Source of the DNA: Microcoleus sp. FACHB-672
Lineage (GTDB): Bacteria > Cyanobacteriota > Cyanobacteriia > Cyanobacteriales > Oscillatoriaceae
Assembly (NCBI RefSeq): GCF_014695725.1
Contig: NZ_JACJOU010000012.1
Span: 186,001 to 250,000, forward strand
Direction: 5' to 3'
Length of the DNA: 64,000 nt
The notes below the pieces were generated by a model. The model saw only the letters and a program-made list of their open reading frames with translations. It had not been told where the DNA came from and did no database searches. The position numbers and the translations under genes are program-made. Shown here piece after piece: positions 9,597 to 19,817 of the stretch; the first letter of the stretch is position 1, and each line of letters opens with the position of its first letter.

Positions 9597-9842
9597 AGGT
9601 GATTCAGTTTAGTTAAGAACGGTATAAATAGCACCCTCCAGTCTAAGGCTTTTTGGGGGCGTATCAATTTTAGATTTGAGATTTTTGGTTTTAGCGCCAC
9701 TGGTGGGCCGGCAGGACAGATTTTCTAGTTTGTGAGGGGAAAAAATCAGCCGGTGAGAAGTTGGGGAAAATGCTGGCGCTAGGCTCCGAGTGCGGTATTC
9801 TCAAAGTTAGGTTTTGTTTACAGCTCATCCCCGCCGCTTGTT

Positions 9843-10406
9843 ATGACACCGCCGGATCTTCGGGAACTCGCACAGCAGGGCGATCTTAATGCAATAGAGG
9901 CCCTGCTCAACCGCCAACTGCAACCTCTAGGCATGACGGCTCAAACTTCCCTACAGGGTGAAGAATGTTTGATCGTTTTGCTGGAATCCGTTGAGTTTGT
10001 ACCGGATCGCTATGCGGTTGTGCAATTGATTCGCAACGAGCTGACAGATTTAGAGTTTGATGAGATTAATCGGGTGAAAGTTCGCGGACGACAAGCCGGT
10101 CAGGAAGAGTTGGCTTGGAGTCACGAAGTTGGGCTGGAGGTTGGCACCTATTCGATGTTAATGGTTTCTCAAGCCCAAGATCAAAAGGTGCCGGTGCCGG
10201 CACCCGCGACGGAAGCTAACCAATCGCAACAAGTGCTTTTAGAACCCCAACGCTGGCAGAAAATTGCAATTGGCATACTCACCGCAGTGTTATTCGTGGC
10301 GCTGCTAGTTTTTGCCGGCCAGAAGTTAATTCCTGGGTTTTCAGACAACATTTTCAGATCAGAAAATAACCAGGGAAATCCTACCATGCCGGCAACCCAA
10401 CCCTGA
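9843..10406 (+). CDS. Hypothetical protein with C-terminal membrane anchor
   Basis: This 187-residue protein is of a type seen in cyanobacteria; I cannot name a function. Residues about 1-110 are soluble and begin with a helical region (PPDLRELAQQGDLNAIEALL), then an alpha/beta segment. A Pro/Ala linker follows (about 115-130). One transmembrane helix (about 140-160, IAIGILTAVLFVALLVFAG) lies near the end, with a short Asn-rich tail. The topology suggests a cytosolic domain tethered by a C-terminal anchor. It is convergent with pnp and its stop codon sits inside a terminator hairpin. Confidence 0.7.
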   Translation: MTPPDLRELAQQGDLNAIEALLNRQLQPLGMTAQTSLQGEECLIVLLESVEFVPDRYAVVQLIRNELTDLEFDEINRVKVRGRQAGQEELAWSHEVGLEVGTYSMLMVSQAQDQKVPVPAPATEANQSQQVLLEPQRWQKIAIGILTAVLFVALLVFAGQKLIPGFSDNIFRSENNQGNPTMPATQP

Positions 10407-10435
10407 GCTTACAAACAGCTCAGGGCGTACGTTTT
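10401..10435 (+). terminator. Rho-independent terminator
   Basis: A perfect 9-bp stem, CCCTGAGCT (10401-10409) with AGCTCAGGG (10417-10425), has a 7-base loop and a downstream T-run (10432-10435). The stop codon of the gene at 9843 lies within the left arm. It faces the end of pnp, so it should end transcription from the left. Confidence 0.7.
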
Positions 10436-10465
10436 ATTTACAAACGACCGAACAGGAGCGACGTT

Positions 10466-12622
10466 TTACGGATTCGCTGCCGCCGCCCGTGCTGCCGCCG
10501 CCTCATCTGGGTGAATCCCCAAGCGTGTGAGATTAATGCGACCCTTCTGGTCAATTTCTCGCACTTTGATAATCACCTCATCGCCGACAGAAAGCTCATC
10601 TTCCACCTTGCCAACGCGATAGTCAGCGATCTGGGAAATGTGGATCATCCCTTCTTTACCGGGCAGAAACTCCACAAATGCCCCGATGGGGATAATGCGA
10701 GTGACATGACCAACATAAACATCGCCGGCACTCAGCTTGCGCGTCATATTCTGGATAATGGTGCGTGCTCGCTGAGCTTTTTCGCCTTCTATCGCAGAAA
10801 TTGTGACGGTGCCATCGTCCTCGATGTCAATCTTGGCACCCGTTTCCTCGGTAATACCCTTAATCGTCTTACCACCTGGCCCAATGATCATGCCGATCAA
10901 GTCTGGGTCAATCTTAATGGTCAGCAGGCGTGGTGCGAAGGGTGACAGTTCTTCACGAGGTTTGTCAATGGTGCTGAGCATTTTTTCTAGGATATGCATC
11001 CGCGCCGGCTTGGCTTGGTGGATGGCGTCGGCGATCACCTGCATCGGCAACCCAGATATTTTCATATCCATCTGTAATGCCGTAATGCCGGTATCGGTGC
11101 CGGCTACCTTGAAGTCCATGTCGCCCAAAAAGTCTTCGATGCCCTGAATATCTGTGAGGATGCGAACCTCGTCTCCTTCCTTGATCAGTCCCATTGCCGC
11201 GCCACTCACCGGCTTGATCAGGGGCACACCGGCATCCATCAACGCTAAGGTTGAGCCGCAGACTGAACCCATTGAGGTGGAACCATTAGAAGAGAGAATT
11301 TCCGACACCACCCGAATCACATAGGGAAATTCTTCCTTCGGCGGCAGAATCGGCGTAATTGCTCGTGCGGCTAGGGCACCGTGACCGATTTCACGACGTC
11401 CGGGTGCTCTCATCGGCTTGGTTTCACCCACAGAGAAGGGAGGGAAGTTGTAATGGTGCAGGTAACGCTTCTCGTCTTCTGGGTGCAAATCGTCTGCTAA
11501 ATCTTGGGCATCACCAGGGGTTCCCAGCGTCACGACTGACATAACTTGGGTGAGTCCTCGGTTAAATAAGCCGGTGCCGTGAACGCGTCGCGGCAATAGC
11601 CCAACTTGACAGGAAACCGGACGAACTTGGTCGAGTTTGCGACCGTCAACCCGCACCCCATCTTCAATGATCTGCCGGCGCATCAGCTGCTTGGTGACAT
11701 CTTTGAAAACAGTGCTGATGGCTTTGCTGTTTGCGGTGGCTGCCACTCGCAACGGGTCATCTTCCGACAGTTCTTCAATCGCCGTTACAACTTTGGTTGC
11801 TTTAATTTCATCCAAGGCTGCATCACGGGCATTTTTATCGAGGTCAAACTGAGACAAAATGGCTTTGATGTCTGCGCTGACGCGATCATGAATAAAGTTT
11901 TGCAGCGTCGGATCGACTGGCGGCTGTTCTTCGCGAACCAGCTCAATTCCGAGTGCTTCCATCAGCTCTCGTTGAGCTTTAATTAGGTCACAGGCGGCTT
12001 CGTAGCCAAAATCGATGGCTTCAATGATGTCCTGTTCTGGCAGTTGGTTCGCACCGGCTTCCACCATAATCACCCCATCTGGGGAGCCGGCGACCACTAA
12101 ATCTAAGTCGCCGTTTTCAATCTCATGGTATGTTGGGTTGATAACGAAATCATCTCCAACTAACCCAACCCGCACTGCTGCCATTGGCCCATTAAACGGA
12201 ATTTGAGCTAATAGCACGGCCACAGAAGCTCCCGTCACGGCGAGCACATCCGGCGGCACTAATGCGTCCATCGACAGCGTTGTTGCGACGATCTGAATGT
12301 CATCGCGCAGCCAACCTGGGAATAGGGGACGCAGAGGCCGGTCAATTAGACGGCTGGTGAGTGTCACTTTTTCGGGGGGACGCCCTTCCCGCCGCAAGAA
12401 CCCACCAGGAATCCGACCGGCAGCGTAGAGTCTTTCTTCGTAGTCTACTAACAGGGGCAGAAAATCGATGCCCTCTCTTCCTGTTGAGCGGGTTGCCGTC
12501 ACTAAAACGGCGGTGTCTCCTGACTGAATTAACACTGAACCACCGGCCTGAGGCGCAAGTAGGCCAACCTTCAGCCGAATATCCCGTCCATCAAAGGATA
12601 TCGACTTGTCGAATTCTTTCAT
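10466..12622 (-). CDS. pnp: Polyribonucleotide nucleotidyltransferase (PNPase)
   Basis: This 718-residue enzyme degrades RNA 3' to 5' with phosphate, and in cyanobacteria also makes heteropolymeric tails. In order: a first RNase PH domain (about 10-140), a linking helical domain, a second RNase PH domain (about 310-540, with [14 protein letters not shown] and [12 protein letters not shown]), a KH domain ([15 protein letters not shown] near 565) and an S1 domain ([20 protein letters not shown] near 630). The ATG at 12622 follows a GAAGG sequence. No rpsO is next to it, unlike in many bacteria. Confidence 0.97.
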   Translation of the reverse strand: MKEFDKSISFDGRDIRLKVGLLAPQAGGSVLIQSGDTAVLVTATRSTGREGIDFLPLLVDYEERLYAAGRIPGGFLRREGRPPEKVTLTSRLIDRPLRPLFPGWLRDDIQIVATTLSMDALVPPDVLAVTGASVAVLLAQIPFNGPMAAVRVGLVGDDFVINPTYHEIENGDLDLVVAGSPDGVIMVEAGANQLPEQDIIEAIDFGYEAACDLIKAQRELMEALGIELVREEQPPVDPTLQNFIHDRVSADIKAILSQFDLDKNARDAALDEIKATKVVTAIEELSEDDPLRVAATANSKAISTVFKDVTKQLMRRQIIEDGVRVDGRKLDQVRPVSCQVGLLPRRVHGTGLFNRGLTQVMSVVTLGTPGDAQDLADDLHPEDEKRYLHHYNFPPFSVGETKPMRAPGRREIGHGALAARAITPILPPKEEFPYVIRVVSEILSSNGSTSMGSVCGSTLALMDAGVPLIKPVSGAAMGLIKEGDEVRILTDIQGIEDFLGDMDFKVAGTDTGITALQMDMKISGLPMQVIADAIHQAKPARMHILEKMLSTIDKPREELSPFAPRLLTIKIDPDLIGMIIGPGGKTIKGITEETGAKIDIEDDGTVTISAIEGEKAQRARTIIQNMTRKLSAGDVYVGHVTRIIPIGAFVEFLPGKEGMIHISQIADYRVGKVEDELSVGDEVIIKVREIDQKGRINLTRLGIHPDEAAAARAAAANP

Positions 12623-13286
12623 GCAACACTTTTTCCTTCTCTATTCCTTTCTGTGGCAATCGTAGCACTGAATATACGGGTGCTGCCGTAAGGTTAATAA
12701 GTGTATAAATCAGCCCGCTTATCTGGTTTTGGATAGGGAATCTTCCTTTGTCTGGGACTTGCACAACTGCATCTGTTCCCCCACTCGTGGAACCCGCGCT
12801 CTCTTTGGGGTGCCGGTTGGGTTGTACAATAAAGCCAGCGCTGTAGATGTTGCCACAGGCTTGTGTGATGTTTGGTTTCAGATATTCCCTTGGCTTCTCT
12901 TGGATTGTTGCCGGTATGTACAGTTCTTGTTAATAGCTTGTGATGACCTATCCCCCAGTCGGCATATTCTGTCTGAGATAGAGCTTTAGCTTAAATTTAC
13001 CCATCAATCATCGCTCGACTCTACCGACCCTCTTAAAATTTGTTATTAAGGATGTCTCCCGGATAATTTTTGACCGTATAGGGTTCGATTTGATACCATT
13101 AATACTGAATTTTGATAAGATTACTGTAATATATTTTCTTAATAAAATTAATCAAGAATTATCATATTTTCAATTTTTAGAAAGTTGATCGGATGGGCAA
13201 ATCTTTGAGGTGCTAATCGCAGAATCTCAAAGCAAGTGGCATTTTCAGTGTCAGTGTTAGACGAACTGTAAGGATTTCTAGATCGA
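12623..13286. other. Gene-free spacer between pnp and SNF2 helicase
   Basis: These 664 bases separate divergent genes. The pnp-proximal half is of mixed composition; the half before 13287 is AT-rich (about 13020-13190) and probably holds the helicase promoter. An 86-codon frame at 12729-12989 has no ribosome-binding site and no family resemblance, so I do not call it. No RNA gene or repeat was recognised. Confidence 0.5.
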
Positions 13287-16200
13287 ATGGCAATTTTACA
13301 TGGCAGTTGGTTAATTCAGCCTCAGGGGGGTTGTTTATTTATTTGGGGAGAAGTCTGGCGCAGAATGACGCTGTCTGAATCCCCAGAAGTTGCAGGGGTG
13401 TTACCTCATCCTTTGGCAATGACACCGGCTGAACTGACAGAATTTATAAAATCGTTAAAATTAACCGCGATTAAGGGATTGGGGGAAAAGGGGAAAAGCA
13501 GCCGGTGGGAGTCTTTGATTAAGGGATTGGGGGAAAAGGGGAAAAGCAGCCGGTGGGAGTCTTTAGTGTTTTCTGTTCCAACGCGGATCTCGGAAACGGG
13601 TGAAGTAACGCCTCAGCATTCCGCAGCAACGCCGGCAGAAAGTGAGGAAATGCCGGTTTATCTTTACCCTTGGCAAGTTGAAGGACTTTGTCTAGACGCT
13701 GTAGAGGCAATGCAATTTTTGCAAGCATTACCGCTGGGAAATGTGAGTGAGGAAGATTCTTTTTTAGGGGCAGATTTGCGATTTTGGTCACATTTGGCAA
13801 GATGGAGTTTAGATTTACGGGCAAGGTGTAAATTTTTACCGGCACTTCAACACAATACAGATAATTCTGCAGCCGGCACCTGGCAACCGCTACTAGACAG
13901 CGCCGCCGATCAAGGGCGTCTGGAACGCTTTTTGAAACAAATGCCGGCAGCTTGTCGGACATATCAGGGGAATGGGGAATGGGGCAATGGGCATGGGGCA
14001 TGGGGCATGGGGAATGGGGGATTAGAAAGAGAAACGACAGCCAATTCCCAATCCCCAATGCCCAATTCCCAATTCCCAATAGCAGTGAATTTACCAACCA
14101 CTCCTCAAGAATTGCTGTGGGGATTTTTGCAAAGTACCATTGATGCCCAAGTGCGACAGGTGGCGAAAAATCAAAGTGTGCCGGCATTCGTAACGCCGCT
14201 TCGGGAGTGGTTGCAAGCGTTGGGTTCGCAGTCGGCTGAGGTGAAAGCACCGGCAATGGCGACGGAACGTTTGGAGGCTACACTCAAGGCTTGGATGGTG
14301 CCGGTGCAGCATCATTTGGCGGGACAGCAGTTATTTCGCACGTGCTTTTCACTTCACCCACCGGCTGCCGGTGAGAAAGAGTGGATACTGGCGTATGGTT
14401 TGCAAGCTGCTGATGATCCAACTTTTGTAGTGGATGCTAAGACAGTTTGGAGTCATCCGGTTGAACGCTTTGTTTATCAAGGGCGCATGGTTGAACAGCC
14501 GCAAGAAACGCTGCTGAGGGGTTTGGGTGTGGCTTGCCGGCTTAATGCTGCGATTGAACCGAGTTTGGAGGAGGCGTCTCCCCAGTTTTGCCGGCTGACA
14601 CCGCTACAGGCGTATGAGTTTCTTAAGAGTGGTGCTTGGCGGTTTGAAGATAGCGGTTTGGGAGTAATTTTACCGGCAAGTTTATCAAACCGAGAAGGAT
14701 GGGCGAGCCGGCTTGGGTTAAGCATTCGAGCGGAAACGCCGAAAATTAAGAAAAATGAGCGCTTGGGATTGCAGAGTCTGCTGAGTTTCAAGTGGGAATT
14801 AACCATTGGCGGGCAAAATCTGTCTAAGGCAGAGTTTGAGCGCTTGGTGAAGTTGAATTCTCCCTTGGTGGAAATTAATGGCGAGTGGGTGGAGTTGCGC
14901 CCGCAGGATGTGAAGGCAGCGCAAAATTTCTTTACCAGTCGTAAAGATCAGATGGAACTGTCTTTGGAGGATGCGCTGCGGCTGGGGACGGGTGACTCGC
15001 AGATGATTGAAAAGCTGCCGGTGGTGAGTTTTGAAGCCGGTGGCAAGCTTGAGGAGTTATTTGCGAACCTGACAACCAATCGCGCACCAGAGGCGATCGC
15101 TACGCCAGAAAGTTTCCGAGGTGAATTGCGCCCTTATCAATCTTTAGGTGCCGGCTGGCTGGCATTTTTGGAACAGTGGGGCTTGGGTGCTTGTCTGGCG
15201 GATGATATGGGGTTAGGAAAAACCGTTCAGACGATTGCTTTTCTGCTTCACCTGCAAGAGCAAGATGCACTGGAATCGCCGGTTCTTTTGGTTTGCCCAA
15301 CCTCAGTTTTAGGTAATTGGGAGCGCGAAGTCAAGAAATTTGGCCCGACGTTAAAAGTGATGGTGCATCACGGAGATAAACGCGCTAAAGGAAAGGCGTT
15401 TGCCAGTACAGTTAATGGCAATAATTTGGTGATTACAAGCTATCCCTTGGTGTATCGTGATGCCAAAGATTTGCAAAGTGTTTCTTGGCAAGGGTTGGTT
15501 TTAGATGAGGCGCAAAATATTAAGAATTCTGAGGCGAAACAGTCGCAAGCAGTGCGGCAATTAGAGACTCAATTTCGGATTGCGCTAACCGGCACTCCGG
15601 TGGAAAACCGGCTGCAAGAATTGTGGTCAATTTTAGATTTTCTGAATCCCGGATATTTGGGGCAGCGGAATTTCTTTCAGCGCCGGTTTGCGATTCCCAT
15701 TGAGAAGTATGGGGATACCTCGTCGTTGCAAACGTTGCGCTCACTTGTACAACCGTTTATTCTGCGCCGGTTAAAAACTGATCGCACGATTATTCAAGAT
15801 TTGCCTGAAAAGCAAGAAATGACGGTATTTTGTGGTCTTTCTGCGGAACAGGCTTCTCTCTATCAAAAGCTGGTTGATGAGTCTTTGGCTCAGATAGAAT
15901 CAGCGGAAGGAATTCAGCGACACGGCATGATTTTAGCGCTGTTGGTGAAGCTTAAGCAAGTTTGCAATCACCCGGTTTTGTTTACTGGAAAACCTGAGAA
16001 GTCAAAGGGTAAAAGTTTAGGCGAGGGTGGGAAAACTGGTAAGTTGGCAACTAATGCCGGTTTGGCGGGAATTAGCACGCAGCAATCTGGAAAGCTTCTA
16101 CGCTTGCAAGAAATGCTGGAGGAAGTTTTAGCGGAGGGTGATCGGGCTTTAATTTTTACGCAGTTTGCTGAGTGGGGAAAGTTGCTTAAGCCGCATTTGG

Positions 16201-16640
16201 AAAAACAGTTTGGGCGGGAAGTTTTGTTTTTGTACGGCAGCACCGGCAAGCAGCAACGGGAGGAAATGATCGACCGATTCCAGCATGATCCGCAAGGGCC
16301 GAGAATTATGATTTTATCGTTGAAGGCTGGAGGAACTGGGCTGAATTTAACGCGGGCAAATCATGTTTTTCACTATGATCGCTGGTGGAATCCGGCGGTG
16401 GAAAATCAGGCGACTGATCGGGTATTTCGGATTGGTCAAACGCGGAATGTTCAGGTGCATAAGTTTGTCTGCAATGGGACTTTGGAGGAAAAGATTCATG
16501 ACATTATAGAAAGTAAAAAGGCGCTGGCTGATCAAGTTGTGGGCGAAGGTGAGCAGTGGTTGACTCAAATGGATACGGATCAGTTGCGTAATTTGTTGTT
16601 GCTTGATCGCACTGCGGTTATTGATGAGGAGGGGGATTGA
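13287..16640 (+). CDS. SNF2-family DEAD/DEAH helicase-like ATPase
   Basis: This 1,117-residue protein has an N-terminal region beginning MAILHGSWL, typical of the cyanobacterial family, then an SNF2-associated domain (about 300-560), then an SNF2 ATPase core with Walker A DDMGLGKT (about 638-645) and the DEAQ box (about 741-744), and a helicase C domain with GSTGKQQREEMIDRFQ, SLKAGGTGLNL and TDRVFRIGQ. Such enzymes translocate on duplex DNA; the biological role of this family is unknown. It is followed after about 280 bases by a SWIM zinc-finger gene, a recurrent pairing. Two oddities are a 48-bp tandem duplication at 13470-13565 (16 residues repeated) and an insertion of a G-rich/C-rich inverted repeat at 13967-14080, both in frame. 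Confidence 0.9.
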   Translation: MAILHGSWLIQPQGGCLFIWGEVWRRMTLSESPEVAGVLPHPLAMTPAELTEFIKSLKLTAIKGLGEKGKSSRWESLIKGLGEKGKSSRWESLVFSVPTRISETGEVTPQHSAATPAESEEMPVYLYPWQVEGLCLDAVEAMQFLQALPLGNVSEEDSFLGADLRFWSHLARWSLDLRARCKFLPALQHNTDNSAAGTWQPLLDSAADQGRLERFLKQMPAACRTYQGNGEWGNGHGAWGMGNGGLERETTANSQSPMPNSQFPIAVNLPTTPQELLWGFLQSTIDAQVRQVAKNQSVPAFVTPLREWLQALGSQSAEVKAPAMATERLEATLKAWMVPVQHHLAGQQLFRTCFSLHPPAAGEKEWILAYGLQAADDPTFVVDAKTVWSHPVERFVYQGRMVEQPQETLLRGLGVACRLNAAIEPSLEEASPQFCRLTPLQAYEFLKSGAWRFEDSGLGVILPASLSNREGWASRLGLSIRAETPKIKKNERLGLQSLLSFKWELTIGGQNLSKAEFERLVKLNSPLVEINGEWVELRPQDVKAAQNFFTSRKDQMELSLEDALRLGTGDSQMIEKLPVVSFEAGGKLEELFANLTTNRAPEAIATPESFRGELRPYQSLGAGWLAFLEQWGLGACLADDMGLGKTVQTIAFLLHLQEQDALESPVLLVCPTSVLGNWEREVKKFGPTLKVMVHHGDKRAKGKAFASTVNGNNLVITSYPLVYRDAKDLQSVSWQGLVLDEAQNIKNSEAKQSQAVRQLETQFRIALTGTPVENRLQELWSILDFLNPGYLGQRNFFQRRFAIPIEKYGDTSSLQTLRSLVQPFILRRLKTDRTIIQDLPEKQEMTVFCGLSAEQASLYQKLVDESLAQIESAEGIQRHGMILALLVKLKQVCNHPVLFTGKPEKSKGKSLGEGGKTGKLATNAGLAGISTQQSGKLLRLQEMLEEVLAEGDRALIFTQFAEWGKLLKPHLEKQFGREVLFLYGSTGKQQREEMIDRFQHDPQGPRIMILSLKAGGTGLNLTRANHVFHYDRWWNPAVENQATDRVFRIGQTRNVQVHKFVCNGTLEEKIHDIIESKKALADQVVGEGEQWLTQMDTDQLRNLLLLDRTAVIDEEGD
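13470..13565 (+). repeat. 48-bp tandem duplication inside the SNF2 gene
   Basis: Copies at 13470-13517 and 13518-13565 differ only at the last base. Each encodes IKGLGEKGKSSRWESL. The near identity implies a recent event, and the multiple-of-three length keeps the reading frame. Confidence 0.95.
13967..14080 (+). repeat. GGGGAATGGGGCATGG-type inverted repeat inside the SNF2 gene
   Basis: A G-rich arm (13967-14021, units such as GGGGAATGGGGCAATGGG) is followed by a short spacer and a C-rich arm (14041-14080, CCAATTCCCAATCCCC-type units), so the transcript could fold into a long imperfect hairpin. It is read as a low-complexity Gly/Asn/Trp-rich then Ser/Gln/Pro-rich insertion. The same unit occurs between genes at 22327-22374 and 38414-38443. 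Confidence 0.85.
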
Positions 16641-16685
16641 AGAATTTGGGGTAGTTTTTGGTGAGGAAGGAGGGAAGAGTTTTTT

Positions 16686-16855
16686 AACCGCAGATAAACG
16701 CAGATAAACGCAGATGGATATTCTAATTTAGTGTAATTTGTGGGTGAGGAGGGATGGAAAAGTTTTTTAACCACAGATGCACACAGATGATAGCGTAGCG
16801 TGCCGGCAGGCATATACAGATAAATACAGATGAGTGCAGATGAGTGCAGATGAGT
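16686..16855 (+). repeat. Dispersed AACCGCAGATAAACGCAGAT repeats
   Basis: The block 16686-16715 is AACCGCAGAT followed by ACGCAGAT-type units with a 10-bp period. A second, more diverged block at 16769-16855 has AACCACAGAT, then CACAGAT, ACAGAT and repeated GAGTGCAGAT units. They lie between the SNF2 and SWIM genes. Other copies are at 17813-17834, 22466-22495 (opposite orientation) and 48149-48171, always between genes. Confidence 0.85.
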
Positions 16856-16917
16856 TTTTGGGCTTAATTTAATAGTTGAGCGGGATAAGAAAAATATTCT
16901 ATAGGGAAGGAGAGGAA

Positions 16918-17760
16918 ATGACTGGAAGCAATATTCAGGTTAGTCGAGAGTGGTGGGTGGAACGGTGGTTGGAGTTGCTAGATTCTTACCGTTTTAAGAA
17001 GCGCTTGGAAAGGGCGAGGGTTTATGCAAGGGAGGGTAATGTTCTCAGTATTGAATTCAAAGGGCCAAAGGTATTAGCTAGGGTTCAAGGGACTGATCCT
17101 GAACCTTATCAAGTTTCTTTGTCTATGGATGCTTTTACGGATGAAGAGTGGAGTTATGTGATTGAAACACTTTCTGAAAAAGCGCTATTTTCGGCTAAAA
17201 TGCTGGCAGGAGAAATGCCACAAAATATTGAACAAGTTTTTATTAAAAATGGTTTAAATTTGTTTCCTTACCGGCTTGATGATATTCGCAGCCGGTGTAG
17301 TTGTCCGGATAAGGCAAATCCCTGCAAACATATTGGGGCAATTTATTATCTTCTGGGTGATCGCTTCAGTGAAGATCCGTTCGTTTTGTTTCAACTGCGG
17401 GGACGCAGCAAAGAGCAAATTATTGATGCGCTACGCTTGTTGCGAGGGAAGGGAGAGGGAGAGAATGGAGGAGAAGGGGAAAAGACTCCTTTTCCTGCCT
17501 CTAGCGCTATGCCTGAAATAAAGCAGTTTTGGCAATATAATGATCAACTGGAATCTTCTCTGGTTGTAATCGCGCCGGCACCCAGCAGTGAAACAATTTT
17601 AGATGTACTCGGTCCCATTCCTTTACCATCGGATGGTAGTGAAAATTCTCGCTCAAATAATGCGAATGCGACTGTGCCGGCTGTCATGCAGTATTTAAAA
17701 ACGGTTTATGCTGAGGTTAGCCAGCAAGCCATTTTATCGGCAATGACAAATGATTCTTGA
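16918..17760 (+). CDS. SWIM zinc-finger protein, partner of the SNF2 gene
   Basis: This 280-residue protein contains a SWIM motif, CSCPDKANPCKH (about residues 124-135), the Cys-x-Cys-xn-Cys-x-His pattern that binds zinc and is used for DNA or protein binding. The preceding region (about 30-110) is a conserved SWIM-associated domain (RVQGTDPEPYQVSLSMD). The frame is open from a TTG at 16876, but the ATG at 16918 has GGAAGGAGAGG just upstream, so I choose it. A low-complexity Gly/Glu stretch at about 17450-17500 may be an expanded repeat. It is co-directional with the SNF2 gene, which suggests one complex. Confidence 0.85.
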   Translation: MTGSNIQVSREWWVERWLELLDSYRFKKRLERARVYAREGNVLSIEFKGPKVLARVQGTDPEPYQVSLSMDAFTDEEWSYVIETLSEKALFSAKMLAGEMPQNIEQVFIKNGLNLFPYRLDDIRSRCSCPDKANPCKHIGAIYYLLGDRFSEDPFVLFQLRGRSKEQIIDALRLLRGKGEGENGGEGEKTPFPASSAMPEIKQFWQYNDQLESSLVVIAPAPSSETILDVLGPIPLPSDGSENSRSNNANATVPAVMQYLKTVYAEVSQQAILSAMTNDS

Positions 17761-17812
17761 AGTAAAGGCGGGTTTATCTTGCGTATTGTGGCAAGAATAG
17801 AAGTTTCTAAAT

Positions 17813-17834
17813 TAACCACAGATAAACACAGATG
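17813..17834 (+). repeat. Copy of the AACCNCAGATAAA repeat
   Basis: The sequence AACCACAGATAAACACAGAT is a diverged copy of the dispersed repeat at 16686. It sits between the convergent SWIM and AAA-vWA genes. Confidence 0.8.
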
Positions 17835-17887
17835 GTTTATATGAATTTATCTGATCAAGTACGCTAACCCGCCTCTTGAATTAAAGT

Positions 17888-19789
17888 CTAGCCGTTTTTG
17901 TGTCGAGAACCTTCGCGCAAGTTTTCACGATATTCTTCCCGATCTTTTGAGTCTTGGAGGTGTCGCTGCATTAGTTCTATGATATCGTCCATATCCTCCT
18001 CGATCTCAAAGACAACAACCCGACAATCTTCATCGTAGAGGTCTTTATCTCCCTGTAAATTAACCTCCAAATCATCAAATTCTTTGAGGTTAATATCTTT
18101 ACCTAGACCTAAGCCAATAATGATAAATTTGACAATTCTTTCATCATCTATTTTGGCACAAGTCTGTTTGAGCAAGGTTTTAAATTCTGGAAGATCGTCA
18201 AATCCACCATCAATGTAGATGATAAAAAATGCGCCTTTTGATTTGCCTTCCTGAATATCCTGAAGCGTTATTTTTTCGCGTCCGTCGAACCAATTTTCTA
18301 AACACTTACGCAATGCCGGCGCGATATGGGTGTTGGCATCTGGGTTATTTTCCAAAAACAGAGAACGAACTTGTTCTGGGATGGAAACTTGACGGATCTG
18401 GCCTCGAAATCTGCGCCGGTTAAAGGTTGTGATAGCAACTTCTTCACAGACCTTTAAATCTGGGTTGTCTTTGGGACGTCTGGTTAAAATTTGCCCAACA
18501 TGACCCATTACGAGTTCTTCCATTTGCTGCCAGCGGCTTTTGTTGCTGCCAACATCTTTTAAACTCATGGAAGCGCTTTGATCGATGAGAACAAATACGT
18601 CACGGTTGTAAATTCTTTCAATTGGTTCGGCCATCATATCCTCCTGCAAAAATGCTTGTTTCTCTCGAACCCAAGTCAGATTGAAGACTTGTTGGTAAAT
18701 CGGATTTGTGACTTTCAGGAAACCCTCTTCTTTTGTCACTAACCCTGAGATAATTAATTCCCACTGTTCAGAAAATCCCTTGAAACGAATCGAGCTTGAG
18801 GTTAAAATTTTATGATAAAGGGCTAAAGCTTTAAGCTTGAGAAGTTTACCACTTGTTTGACCTCGAATAAAATAGTTTTCGATTTCTTGAAAGTGAACAT
18901 TTCTATCTTGCTTACGCCAGTTTTTAATGATTTTAGTTTGGACAATTTTTCCTACATACTCTTCTAAATTTGAATGTTCTTGCAGCTTAGGACTGCTGAT
19001 CACTAAATTGCAAACGACCTGAGTGAGAAAAGGTTGGCCTCCTGTCCAGTAAAGAATCAAATCTAGAAGTTTTGCCGCTTCATTTGGGTCTTTAGTGACT
19101 CGGTCGAGTCCCCGACGTAGGGGTTCACAGTCGCCGGTCAAATTGCTCAGTTCGATCTGAATTCCGACATTCAGTGGATAATTTTTAGTGACAAAGTCTG
19201 AGGGTTTAGCGACGCCAAGTAGAACAAAGGTGAGGCGAGTTAAAGGAGATTTATCTTTTTTATCTGATAAAGCTTTAATTTCTCCAATAAAAGAATCTTG
19301 TAAATTCCAGTTTATCAAAGTTTGAATTTCATCGATAAAAATAACCAGTTTTTTATCTTCTATTTTGCTTAAAATTTCTTCAATTAAAAATTCTTCAAAT
19401 CTTACTGAAGGCTGAATATCTTGGTTTTTATACCAGACAAAATCTAACCTTTCCAATAAATTAAGATTGGGAATTGAAATACCTTTGCAAATTTCCCGGA
19501 GAATGTTAAACCAAAGAAATTTCTCAGACTCTACGCTGCCAAGCCGGTGTAAATTTAGCTGAACACAGATTGCGCCTTCTTCAGTTAGCTTCTGTGCGGT
19601 TTTTACCATTAAGCTAGATTTGCCCATTTGACGAGGCGCAAGCACATAACAGACTCGCTCATAAATATGAGTAGAACGAGCAAAATTATAAAGTTCTTCG
19701 TCTGCCTCTCGTCCTACATAAGTAGGCGCTTCTAGAGGGAGTGTACCCCCCTGTACTTGATAGAAGCTACCCTGGCCATTATCTTCCAT
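17888..19789 (-). CDS. AAA-like ATPase fused to a C-terminal vWA domain
   Basis: This 633-residue protein has an N-terminal AAA-like (AAA_35-type) NTPase: Walker A in APRQMGKSS (about 51-59), Walker B LVIFIDEIQTLI (Asp153-Glu154), and a helical C-terminal region to about 375. A linker leads to a von Willebrand A domain beginning DVFVLIDQSASMS with the MIDAS Asp-x-Ser-x-Ser at 403-407. It ends in a charged helical tail. I prefer the ATG at 19789, 28 bases after the stop of the upstream gene; the frame is open to 19879, which would overlap that gene by 62 bases. Signal-transducing NTPases of this kind occur in regulated effector (conflict) systems; no toxin-like domain is recognised in it. It is probably translated from one mRNA with the HTH-AAA gene. 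Confidence 0.85.
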   Translation of the reverse strand: MEDNGQGSFYQVQGGTLPLEAPTYVGREADEELYNFARSTHIYERVCYVLAPRQMGKSSLMVKTAQKLTEEGAICVQLNLHRLGSVESEKFLWFNILREICKGISIPNLNLLERLDFVWYKNQDIQPSVRFEEFLIEEILSKIEDKKLVIFIDEIQTLINWNLQDSFIGEIKALSDKKDKSPLTRLTFVLLGVAKPSDFVTKNYPLNVGIQIELSNLTGDCEPLRRGLDRVTKDPNEAAKLLDLILYWTGGQPFLTQVVCNLVISSPKLQEHSNLEEYVGKIVQTKIIKNWRKQDRNVHFQEIENYFIRGQTSGKLLKLKALALYHKILTSSSIRFKGFSEQWELIISGLVTKEEGFLKVTNPIYQQVFNLTWVREKQAFLQEDMMAEPIERIYNRDVFVLIDQSASMSLKDVGSNKSRWQQMEELVMGHVGQILTRRPKDNPDLKVCEEVAITTFNRRRFRGQIRQVSIPEQVRSLFLENNPDANTHIAPALRKCLENWFDGREKITLQDIQEGKSKGAFFIIYIDGGFDDLPEFKTLLKQTCAKIDDERIVKFIIIGLGLGKDINLKEFDDLEVNLQGDKDLYDEDCRVVVFEIEEDMDDIIELMQRHLQDSKDREEYRENLREGSRHKNG

Positions 19790-19817
19790 AAGCCACTCAA
19801 TTATCCTTCTAAAACTA

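Noticed and set aside
11606-11986. 126-codon plus-strand frame within pnp
   Set aside because: It is a shadow of the conserved pnp coding strand.
12729-12989. 86-codon frame between pnp and the SNF2 gene
   Set aside because: No start signal and no recognisable family.
13519-14256. 245-codon minus-strand frame opposite the SNF2 gene
   Set aside because: No domain, no ribosome-binding site, and the sense strand encodes a conserved helicase.
16686-16855. Possible CRISPR-like array of AGAT repeats
   Set aside because: The units are short, directly abutting and lack unique spacers; no cas gene is nearby.
17276-17521. 81-codon frame within the SWIM gene
   Set aside because: It is in another frame of a conserved gene.
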